From assembly GCA_900554225.1 (NCBI GenBank), contig USGH01000196.1, positions 1 through 5,113 on the forward strand: a stretch of 5,113 nt of DNA. Reading direction: 5' to 3'. The number at the start of each line of letters is the position of its first letter. Position 1 is the stretch's first letter. Shown piece by piece: positions 1 to 5,113 of the stretch. Below the pieces are notes generated by a model, which searched no databases, was not told the DNA's origin, and saw only the letters and a program-made list of their open reading frames with translations. This stretch comes from an uncultured Eubacteriales bacterium (GTDB lineage Bacteria > Bacillota > Clostridia > Oscillospirales > CAG-272). The position numbers and the translations under genes were made by a program.

Positions 1-1415
1 CCGGCGCTGGCAAACGAACCATCCGAATCGTATAAGGTACGCAGCAGGTATGCGCTTTCCGTGAGAGGATGGGCGGGATACGCCTCGCTCTCTCCCCATA
101 CGCAGCCTGCGGCAAAGGACGCGTCACGCAGCCAGTTCGGCAGGTGATCCCATGTGGTCAGGATGATCCCGTAGGCGCCGAGCTTTTTCACATCGGCGGA
201 CAGGGAGCGGATATTTTCGTGGCCGTCCCAAGGGCATACGATGGTGTCAAAGCCGCGCTTCATAAAGTACTCCGTCGTCGGATTGAAGCCTTTTTCGTAG
301 TAATACTGCCAGTCCGCCATGATGATGCGTCGATCAAGCAGCTCCAGTGCGCCGGCGGTATTCTTGTTTTCGCCGTTTGCCACGATGATCCCCTCTCCGA
401 AGTCACCGCGGCGCAGGAACTGGTCGTGCCATACGATCGGCCGCCGTCCCGTTTTGCATACATCCTCGGTAAGGCGGTTCAGATATTCGGCGAGCAGCTC
501 ATGGGAAACGCGCTTCCGGCACCGGTCACAGGTCGCAAAAGAGTCCGCCTCATCGAAGCCAAGATGAAAATATTTCCCTTCTCCGCAGAATTCCGCCAGC
601 TCCGCGCGCACCTCGGAAAGCAGCGCGTAGGTATCGGGATTCGACAAACACCATGTCCAGCCGTCCGGTTCAAAGAGGCGCGCGAACCGTGGATTGCGAT
701 TCAGAACGACGTGCCGTCCGTAGCAGGCGCGGGACTGGGCGGCGTGACCGAAGTGATTCGCCATGGGAATGACTTCCATGCCGTAGCTGCGCGCCAGCTC
801 CACAAGCGGCTTCAGCTCTTTTTTCGTGAAGCAGTGATCCTGCCATGCAAGCTCCGGCATACATTCGTAGGGGAAGGTTCCCCAGAACTCGAGGATCACG
901 TGGGTCATCTTGAGAAAGCCCGCCAAATGGATCGCTTTTTCGAGATTATAAAGGCTTGAATCGGGGAAGATGCAGAAATGTACCGCACGGAAACCGATCG
1001 CGGGCGCGTCATGGATCTCGGCTGCGGAAATATAGAGCGATTCCTGTCCTTTCTCCAATACATCCGGGCAGATGAGCTGGACAAGGGTCTTGATCCCGTC
1101 CATGAGCCCCGCTTCATCCGCGCCGACCACAGCAATGCCCGTTTCCTGTACCTGCAGCGCGTATCGATCGCCCTCACGGCACTCGCACGACGGCACAGTA
1201 CCGATCGTAAGCCGAAATCCGTCCGCGTCAGGCTCCGGCAATAGTGTAAGCTTCGACGCCGTGCAGGAAAACCGATTCCACAGCACCGCCGCACGCTCCG
1301 CTTTTTCTCTCGTCAGTCCGCCCACTCTGGCTGTCACGGAATCGCCAAAGACAAAGCGTCTGCTTTCGTCCTCCCTGCACTGCTTCGGTGCGGGATACAG
1401 ATTTCTTAAGTACAT
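1..1415 (-). CDS. GH20-family glycosidase (beta-N-acetylhexosaminidase-like), cytoplasmic, C-terminus cut by window
   Basis: This frame is open from ATG at 1415 to the left edge (471 codons, no stop). The start is fixed by AAAGGAG (1429-1423), 7 bases upstream. Residues 1 to about 135 resemble the small alpha/beta domain that precedes GH20 barrels (GLMDGIKTLVQLI near 103-115). From about 137 (IHDAPAIGFRAVHF) the TIM barrel follows. Typical stretches are LKPLVELARSYGMEVIPM (201-218) and NHFGHAAQSR (220-229). The catalytic signature is HLGFDEAD (284-291): D288 is the expected polarising residue and E289 the acid/base, as in the family's HxGxDE motif. W370 and W422 may line the pocket. GH20 enzymes remove terminal GlcNAc or GalNAc by substrate-assisted catalysis; the exact substrate is not readable here. 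There is no signal peptide, so it should act in the cytoplasm on imported sugar. It is co-transcribed with the binding protein upstream. Family call is confident, substrate is not. Confidence 0.88.
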   Translation of the reverse strand, partial: MYLRNLYPAPKQCREDESRRFVFGDSVTARVGGLTREKAERAAVLWNRFSCTASKLTLLPEPDADGFRLTIGTVPSCECREGDRYALQVQETGIAVVGADEAGLMDGIKTLVQLICPDVLEKGQESLYISAAEIHDAPAIGFRAVHFCIFPDSSLYNLEKAIHLAGFLKMTHVILEFWGTFPYECMPELAWQDHCFTKKELKPLVELARSYGMEVIPMANHFGHAAQSRACYGRHVVLNRNPRFARLFEPDGWTWCLSNPDTYALLSEVRAELAEFCGEGKYFHLGFDEADSFATCDRCRKRVSHELLAEYLNRLTEDVCKTGRRPIVWHDQFLRRGDFGEGIIVANGENKNTAGALELLDRRIIMADWQYYYEKGFNPTTEYFMKRGFDTIVCPWDGHENIRSLSADVKKLGAYGIILTTWDHLPNWLRDASFAAGCVWGESEAYPAHPLTESAYLLRTLYDSDGSFASA

Positions 1416-1444
1416 GGTAACGCTCCTTTTTTCACGTAGGAAAG

Positions 1445-2905
1445 TCAGTCTGAGATTTTGGTGAGCTGCTCGAGATCCTTTGTCCAGGTCTTTTCCACAC
1501 TCTTCATACGCGAGGCAATATTGATGTCGTTTTCGGTGAGAATGGTGTTGGGAAAGCCGTTGTTGAAGCAGGTGGAATAGGCAAACGAGAAGTCCATGAT
1601 CATACCCTCTCGGATCAGGGCAAGCATTTCCGGCACGTCATTGTCGCGGGTATATTTGTTTTCTAGTGCAACGGTATAGTAAACCGGGATCAGATCGAGC
1701 ATACTGTAGTAATTGAGCACCTCAAGAACGCGGCAGCTCAGATTCGGGTCGGCCGCCGTCTTCGGCATGAACACGATATTGGACGAGGTGCCGATCTGCG
1801 TCCGGTACTGCGTCTGTGCCTCGTCAAACTTCGGATACGGAACGATGCCGAAATCAGCGTCCATATTCCGCATCAGCTCGCCCTCGAGCACGTAGATAAA
1901 GGATACGTGGAACAGAGAGCGATTGTCCGCAAAAATACCGCAGAACTGATAAAAGTCCACGGGTCCAAATTCGCCGTACATATACGGTTTTTTCATGAAG
2001 CCCGTTATCCACTCGTGGGTTTGCGCGATCCGATCGGTCAGCTCCGAGACGATACGATTGCCGTTTTCGTCCGTAGTGATGATCTCCACATCAAAGGCGG
2101 TCTGGAACGCGCGGATCGGGACGCCCTGTCCGTACACACCGATGCGGTCCGTCGTTGGCGTGATCTTTGTGTCGCCGTCCAGATCCGTCATAACGGCCTC
2201 TGCCATGGTAAGCATTTTTTCCTTTGTCCACGTTCCCTCGCGCACAAGAGCATACGGATCCTCCAGCTTGAAATCCGTCAGGACCTTCTTATTGAAGTAT
2301 ACGACGGAGCAGTCCTTATACACGGACAGATTCGCGTCGCCGAATGCGCAGAACAGCTGACCGTTGACGTTCAGGTTCTCATACTGGTCGTTCATCCACC
2401 ACGGATTGTCCAGATGCAAATCCTCCAACGCCATCAGGTTGAGAAGCGATCCCTGCATATAGATAGGAAGCGTGCATACGACAAAGCCGGTCGCAACATC
2501 ATATGTGCTGTCGCCCGAGAGGACCGCGTTCTTTATGAAATTGTTGTAGGAATCACGCGTTTCCCAGTTGCCGAATTCATACTGATACGAAAACCGGATG
2601 CCGAAATGCTCCTCGGTCTTCTGGCTTCTCTGGAACACCGCGTCGTTGACCACCTCGCCCGTGGATTCGGTCACAAATTCATAGGCTTTTTCTGTCGGGA
2701 CAAGTATATGGAAATCCTGTCCGCCGTGGTCTTCCGTGGGAATATTCAGCTGAAGTCCTGTCTCCTCTGTATCCTGCGTGGTATCTGCGATCTGCGCGGA
2801 CGGATCTGTGTCTGTCTTCTGGATCGACGCTTCCTTTCCGCCGCACGCTGAGCATGAAACGGCTGCCATCCAAAGCGCCAGCAGCATGGTGAAATATTTT
2901 CTCAT
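1445..2905 (-). CDS. ABC-transporter extracellular solute-binding lipoprotein, sugar type (family 1-like)
   Basis: 486 residues. I chose ATG at 2905 because AAGGAGG (2922-2916) lies 10 bases upstream and a lipoprotein signal starts there; the frame stays open to 3022 without such signals. Residues 1-21 are a signal peptide with a hydrophobic core and a lipobox ending CSAC-GG; C21 is the likely lipidated cysteine, with C18 as alternative. Residues 24-55 are an acidic, Thr/Gln/Asp-rich tether. The mature part shows features of large sugar-binding proteins of Clostridia: DNPWWMNDQYENL (166-178), VYFNKKVL (202-209), GTWTKEKM (224-231) and DLDGDTKIT (241-249), an Asp-rich loop that resembles a Ca-binding loop. 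It would sit on the outer face of the membrane and deliver sugar to an ABC permease. No permease is in the window. The next gene is a GH20 enzyme, so an amino-sugar ligand is plausible but inferred. Residues 141-190 and 330-360 have no unusual breaks; the gene looks intact. Confidence 0.9.
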   Translation of the reverse strand: MRKYFTMLLALWMAAVSCSACGGKEASIQKTDTDPSAQIADTTQDTEETGLQLNIPTEDHGGQDFHILVPTEKAYEFVTESTGEVVNDAVFQRSQKTEEHFGIRFSYQYEFGNWETRDSYNNFIKNAVLSGDSTYDVATGFVVCTLPIYMQGSLLNLMALEDLHLDNPWWMNDQYENLNVNGQLFCAFGDANLSVYKDCSVVYFNKKVLTDFKLEDPYALVREGTWTKEKMLTMAEAVMTDLDGDTKITPTTDRIGVYGQGVPIRAFQTAFDVEIITTDENGNRIVSELTDRIAQTHEWITGFMKKPYMYGEFGPVDFYQFCGIFADNRSLFHVSFIYVLEGELMRNMDADFGIVPYPKFDEAQTQYRTQIGTSSNIVFMPKTAADPNLSCRVLEVLNYYSMLDLIPVYYTVALENKYTRDNDVPEMLALIREGMIMDFSFAYSTCFNNGFPNTILTENDINIASRMKSVEKTWTKDLEQLTKISD

Positions 2906-3051
2906 GTTCTCGTCTCCTCCTTTTTCAGGGATGCGCGCGCCGGATACAGCGTTTTTTCTGTCAAAAAGGCTCGGTCGGATCCCTTTTCCGCGAAAAAACA
3001 GCCGTACTTCCGCGTTTCCCAAGTTTTTTCATCACGTCTTCTTCCGTATCC

Positions 3052-3080
3052 ATTTTACCAAAAAAGCGGGGTGCGTGCAA
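3052..3080 (-). promoter_or_regulatory. Sigma-A type promoter of the binding-protein/GH20 operon
   Basis: Reading the minus strand, TTGCAC (3080-3075) and TAAAAT (3057-3052) are separated by exactly 17 bases. The -10 matches the consensus in 5 of 6 positions and the -35 in 4 of 6. Transcription would start near 3045, giving a leader of about 140 bases before the ATG at 2905. It is the best promoter-like pair in this gap and is correctly oriented for the operon. Confidence 0.6.
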
Positions 3081-3103
3081 GTGGTTTTTATAGTTTTTGT
3101 GAG

Positions 3104-3123
3104 GAACATTGGTGTGAATGTTC
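3104..3123. promoter_or_regulatory. Inverted repeat upstream of the operon promoter, possible operator
   Basis: GAACATT (3104-3110) and AATGTTC (3117-3123) are perfect 7-base arms around a 6-base spacer. The centre lies about 68 bases upstream of the predicted start of the binding-protein transcript, a usual place for an activator site. It could also be a chance repeat or a weak hairpin behind the TetR remnant. It has no T-run on the minus strand, which argues against a terminator. No regulator for it is known from this window. Confidence 0.25.
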
Positions 3124-3149
3124 TGGTTTATGCGTGAGTCCGCTGCTGA

Positions 3150-3495
3150 CTACCTTGTGAGCTTTGTAATCACGCCGTTCAGGAAGGCGGCAAGCGTTTT
3201 CGGCGGTTCGCGATCCTCACTGTTGAGCCATTCGCGGATGAGGGCGTAGCCTCCCTGATAAAAGAACAGGCAGAGATGCTCGCGTTCGCGTGTGGAAAAG
3301 GACTCCGGGATCGTTTTTTCGATCTGCTTCCGTATAGCTGAGCAGATCATACTGACTGCCGTAGTACTTGTGAAATGTGGTGCAGCTGATGAGCACCTTA
3401 CAGACGCAGGTTTATGCGCTGTTACCTTGGAATGTGCTTATCAGGGCGAGCCGGATCTGGCCTATACGCAAGCGGATTATCGCAGGATCGGTGCG
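3150..3495 (-). pseudogene. Decayed TetR-family transcriptional regulator
   Basis: Two pieces of one TetR protein can be read. The N-terminal piece (3495-3337) reads RTDPAIIRLRIGQIRLALIS, like the first helix of TetR proteins. It then meets an in-frame TAA (3414-3412) and resumes as a shortened helix-turn-helix ending in TTFHKYYGSQYDLLS, a strong recognition-helix match. The C-terminal piece is in another frame, from about 3339 to the stop at 3150: AIRKQIEKTIPES, then FFYQGGYALIREWLNSEDRE and LAAFLNGVITKL, typical of the short TetR ligand/dimer domain. Compared with the usual 180-200 residues, roughly 70 central residues are missing at the junction and a few are missing inside the HTH. No ATG with a ribosome binding site precedes the N-terminal part; an in-frame ATG at 3522 is followed by TAA TAG (3501-3496). 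The C-terminal ORF from 3350 has no ribosome binding site. I infer a non-functional relic. Confidence 0.75.
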
Positions 3496-3681
3496 CTATT
3501 ATACAGAGCCATCGTCTTCCATCCAGAGGACAGCGCAGGCTGCACCAGCGATGGAGAAAAAGAGAGCGGTATTGCACCGCCCACAAAGAATTAGGGAAAC
3601 GCTGATGTAATCCCGTGCAAATAAGACATACCTCCAAGGCTTTCCTGCCACAGAAAGCTGATGGATTCAGCGGCGCCTCTT
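3496..3681. other. Gap without a supportable gene
   Basis: Between the TetR relic and the hairpin no coding region with a start and ribosome binding site is seen. A TATAAT lies on the minus strand at 3503-3498, at the right distance to have been the TetR promoter, but no convincing -35 is found 17 bases upstream (CTGGAT). On the minus strand one frame is open from about 3667 to 3502 and reads as a partly hydrophobic peptide (ISVSLILCGRCNTALFFSIA), without a start signal. It may be the tail of another decayed gene or chance. Confidence 0.4.
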
Positions 3682-3732
3682 AAGAGCAAAGAAACGGCTT
3701 CAGGACGAACTTGAAACTGTTTCTTTGCTCTT
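3682..3732. repeat. Long near-perfect hairpin, possible terminator of the Crp/Fnr gene or palindromic element
   Basis: The arms AAGAGCAAAGAAAC (3682-3695) and GTTTCTTTGCTCTT (3719-3732) pair perfectly over 14 bases. The pairing continues inward: G3696-T3718 (wobble), G3697-C3717, one C-A mismatch, then TTCAGG (3699-3704) with CTTGAA (3710-3715, including one G-T wobble), and a 5-base loop ACGAA. In all there are 22 pairs in 51 bases. It starts 30 bases past the Crp/Fnr stop, so termination of that gene is the simplest role. However, the stem is AT-rich and the minus strand continues CTCTTAAG instead of a clean T-run. A small palindromic insertion is the alternative. Confidence 0.65.
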
Positions 3733-3762
3733 TTCAAACCCGAAGAATGAAACTCGTGCCTA

Positions 3763-4425
3763 TCACACCTTCAAGACAAAATGGTTCTTGTGGAAATCCA
3801 GCAGGCCCTCGTCTCTCATTTTGCCAAGCTCCAACGACAGTCCGCTGCGCTCGACGGCGAGGTAATCCGCAAGCTGCTGCCTGGAAAAGGGGATGTCAAA
3901 TTCGTATGTTCCGAGCCGCTGTGCTTCGGCGGAGAAATAGGACATGAGCTTTGCGCGAGTGGTACGCTGTCCCATGTGCGTGAGCTTTTCGCTGAAGCGC
4001 AGATTTTTCTCGGCAAGATCGGTGAGAAGGTTTCGTATGATCCGGCTGTGATGGCTGCATGCGGACGGACAAACGTGCAGGATGCGCTTTACGTTCAGAA
4101 ACAGCACCGTGGTGGGAGTATCCGCGATCACGCTCACATTCAGTATGGAACCGGGCGCGCAGGCAAAGGCGGCGGCAAAGGTCTGCGCCGGTCCCGCTTT
4201 GGAGAGGATGTTGCGGTTTCCCCAAATGTCCTCCTGGATGACCAGAACACTTCCCGACAGCACAATGCCGATCGATTCCACTGTATCCCCGGTACGCAGC
4301 ACAAAGGCTTCCTTTGGAAAAGCCTCCATTCTCGTATCCAGACAGGACAGCATAGCGGCAAGCTCCTCTTCGGAAACGCCTGAAAAAAGCGAGGAGGAGC
4401 GAAGAATGGGAAAAAATTCTTTCAT
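3763..4425 (-). CDS. Crp/Fnr-family transcriptional regulator
   Basis: 220 residues, about the usual length of the family. I chose ATG at 4425 (MKEFFPILRS): it follows an AAAGAG sequence by a normal distance and lies before the divergent ferredoxin; the frame is open further upstream only by reading antisense into that gene. Residues 12-118 form the cyclic-nucleotide-type beta-roll sensor (LFSGVSEEEL, then IGIVLSGSVLVIQEDIWGNR). Residues 123-160 form the long dimer helix. Residues 172-220 form the winged helix: FSRQQLADYLAVERSGLSLE carries the recognition helix and KMRDEGLLDFHKNHF the wing. The Glu-Arg pair that binds cAMP in Crp is not seen in the matching segment (79-101), and there is no N-terminal cysteine cluster like that of E. 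coli Fnr. The four cysteines (C28, C89, C119, C123) are scattered, so the signal is unknown. Related regulators in Clostridia sit beside iron-sulfur proteins and hydroxylamine reductase (Hcp) and respond to redox or nitrosative stress; applying that here is an inference. Confidence 0.9.
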   Translation of the reverse strand: MKEFFPILRSSSLFSGVSEEELAAMLSCLDTRMEAFPKEAFVLRTGDTVESIGIVLSGSVLVIQEDIWGNRNILSKAGPAQTFAAAFACAPGSILNVSVIADTPTTVLFLNVKRILHVCPSACSHHSRIIRNLLTDLAEKNLRFSEKLTHMGQRTTRAKLMSYFSAEAQRLGTYEFDIPFSRQQLADYLAVERSGLSLELGKMRDEGLLDFHKNHFVLKV

Positions 4426-4439
4426 ATAACATCTCTTTC

Positions 4440-4453
4440 GTTGAAATTTCAAC
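4440..4453. promoter_or_regulatory. Perfect 14-base palindrome, probable Crp/Fnr-type operator
   Basis: GTTGAAATTTCAAC is fully self-complementary. It has the TTGA...TCAA half-sites seen in Crp/Fnr-type operators, but the half-sites are 4 bases apart and not 6 as in the E. coli Fnr site. Its centre (4446.5) is 41.5 bases upstream of the predicted ferredoxin start at 4488, the classic position for a class II activator. For the regulator's own transcript it lies at about +10 to +23 and touches the ribosome binding site region, fitting autorepression. Confidence 0.6.
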
Positions 4454-4481
4454 CGACTTATTGATTTTATTATACTATAAT
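4453..4481 (+). promoter_or_regulatory. Predicted promoter of the ferredoxin gene (activator-dependent type)
   Basis: A perfect TATAAT stands at 4476-4481. The matching -35 position (4453-4458, CCGACT with a 17-base spacer) matches TTGACA at only 3 of 6 positions. A strong -10 with a weak -35 next to a palindrome at -41.5 is what an activator-dependent promoter looks like. The leader would be about 22 bases. Confidence 0.6.
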
Positions 4482-4497
4482 AGAGGCAGAAACGCAA
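4469..4497 (-). promoter_or_regulatory. Predicted promoter of the Crp/Fnr gene, overlapping the ferredoxin promoter
   Basis: On the minus strand TATAAT (4474-4469) follows TTGCGT (4497-4492) with a 17-base spacer; the -35 is poor (TTG only). The start would be near 4462, giving a leader of about 37 bases. The -10 is separated from the plus-strand -10 by a single base. Confidence 0.4.
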
Positions 4498-4509
4498 GGA
4501 GGCACGGAT

Positions 4510-5113
4510 ATGAAAAGAAGAATTATTTCGATCGATCAGGACAAATGCAACGGCTGCGGTGCCTGCGCCGCCGCCTGTCACGAGGGTGCCATCGCCATGG
4601 TGGACGGAAAAGCGAAGCTGATGCGGGATGATTACTGCGACGGTTTGGGCGACTGTCTGCCAGCCTGTCCCACCGGCGCGATCTCCTTTGTGGAACGCGA
4701 GGCTGCCGCTTATGACGAAAAGGCGGTACTCGCCAACAAGCAGAAGAAAATGCAGAAAGAGGGTATACGCCTGCACGGCGGCTGTCCCGGAACACGTATG
4801 CAAACGATCCGTCGCACAGAACCGTCCGCTGCTGAGAGCGGACCTATTATGGCGCAGAGCCGCCTTTCCCAGTGGCCGGTACAGATCAAGCTCGTTCCCG
4901 TGAACGCGCCTTACTTTGACGGCGCAAAGCTGCTCATCGCCGCGGACTGCACGGCATATGCCTACGCCGCCTTCCATGAGCGCTTCATGAAGGGACACAT
5001 TACGCTCGTCGGCTGCCCCAAATTGGACAGCGTGGACTATTCCGAAAAGCTCACCGAAATCATCCGCAAGAACGATATTCAGAGCGTGACCATTGTGCGT
5101 ATGGAGGTTCCCT
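4510..5113 (+). CDS. 4Fe-4S dicluster ferredoxin-like protein with C-terminal extension, cut by right edge
   Basis: This frame is open from ATG at 4510 to the edge (201 codons, no stop). AAGGAGG (4496-4502) lies 7 bases before the start. Residues 13-23 (CNGCGACAAAC) hold the CxxCxxCxxxC pattern of one 4Fe-4S cluster, with CHEGAI continuing the fold. Residues 43-54 (CDGLGDCLPACP) supply C43, C49 and C53 with an unusual spacing, so the second cluster would use C-x5-C-x3-CP. The next 147 residues go far beyond a simple ferredoxin: a Lys-rich linker (77-84), HGGCPGTR with C92, AADCTAYAYA with C147, and LVGCPKLD with C169. Such proteins are iron-sulfur electron carriers of Clostridia, often near a Crp/Fnr regulator and the hydroxylamine reductase Hcp. 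A partner gene, if present, lies beyond the window. Electron transfer is a confident role, its partner is not. It is divergent from the regulator across 84 bases. Confidence 0.88.
   Translation, partial: MKRRIISIDQDKCNGCGACAAACHEGAIAMVDGKAKLMRDDYCDGLGDCLPACPTGAISFVEREAAAYDEKAVLANKQKKMQKEGIRLHGGCPGTRMQTIRRTEPSAAESGPIMAQSRLSQWPVQIKLVPVNAPYFDGAKLLIAADCTAYAYAAFHERFMKGHITLVGCPKLDSVDYSEKLTEIIRKNDIQSVTIVRMEVP

Noticed and set aside
69..959. 296-residue open frame on the plus strand
   Set aside because: It is antisense to the GH20 gene, which has the catalytic HLGFDE motif and a good start. The plus frame has no ribosome binding site and no recognisable domain.
1907..2851. 314-residue open frame on the plus strand
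   Set aside because: It is antisense to the solute-binding lipoprotein. Its sequence has no recognisable fold and it is explained by codon bias of the real gene.
2906..3022. Longer N-terminus for the binding protein (39 extra residues)
   Set aside because: The extra residues would precede the lipoprotein signal peptide and bury it, and the strong AAGGAGG lies just before the ATG at 2905.
3292..3594. 100-residue plus-strand frame from a GTG
   Set aside because: It overlaps the TetR relic in antisense, has no ribosome binding site and resembles no family that I know.
3682..3732. The hairpin as part of a CRISPR array or an insertion sequence end
   Set aside because: There is only one copy in the window, no spaced repeats, and no transposase gene nearby.
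3781..4383. 200-residue open frame on the plus strand
   Set aside because: It is antisense to the Crp/Fnr gene, whose sensor and helix-turn-helix are clear.
4426..4998. N-terminal extension of the Crp/Fnr frame to 411 residues
   Set aside because: The extra part is antisense to the ferredoxin gene and crosses its promoter. The family's usual length and start fit ATG at 4425.

Overview
This window suggests an anaerobic Gram-positive Clostridia, most like the gut Oscillospiraceae/Lachnospiraceae. The reasons are moderately GC-rich DNA, strong AAGGAGG-type ribosome binding sites, sigma-A type promoters, a lipoprotein sugar-binding protein of a style common in these bacteria, and a Crp/Fnr regulator divergent from a dicluster ferredoxin. 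The assignment is an inference from protein style only.

Layout on the minus strand, right to left: a Crp/Fnr-type regulator (4425-3763), a long near-perfect hairpin (3732-3682), a decayed TetR-family regulator (about 3495-3150), then a well-formed promoter (3080-3052) that drives a two-gene carbohydrate operon. The operon holds a lipoprotein solute-binding protein (2905-1445) and, 29 bases later, a cytoplasmic GH20-type glycosidase (1415 to beyond base 1, C-terminus cut by the window). On the plus strand only one real gene is seen, a 4Fe-4S dicluster ferredoxin-like protein starting at 4510 and running off the right edge.

The two halves are functionally separate. The left half captures a sugar, probably an amino-sugar glycan fragment, and cleaves it inside the cell; no permease gene is visible. 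The right half looks like a redox or nitrosative-stress module. The 84-base gap between the regulator and the ferredoxin contains two back-to-back -10 elements and a perfect 14-base palindrome. This palindrome is centred at -41.5 from the predicted ferredoxin start and lies just downstream of the regulator's own predicted start. That geometry fits activation of the ferredoxin and negative autoregulation.

I see no clear new system. The points most worth a second look are the regulator/ferredoxin switch, the multiply broken TetR gene and the 51-base hairpin beside it. Long open frames antisense to the GH20, binding-protein and Crp genes are judged to be shadows.
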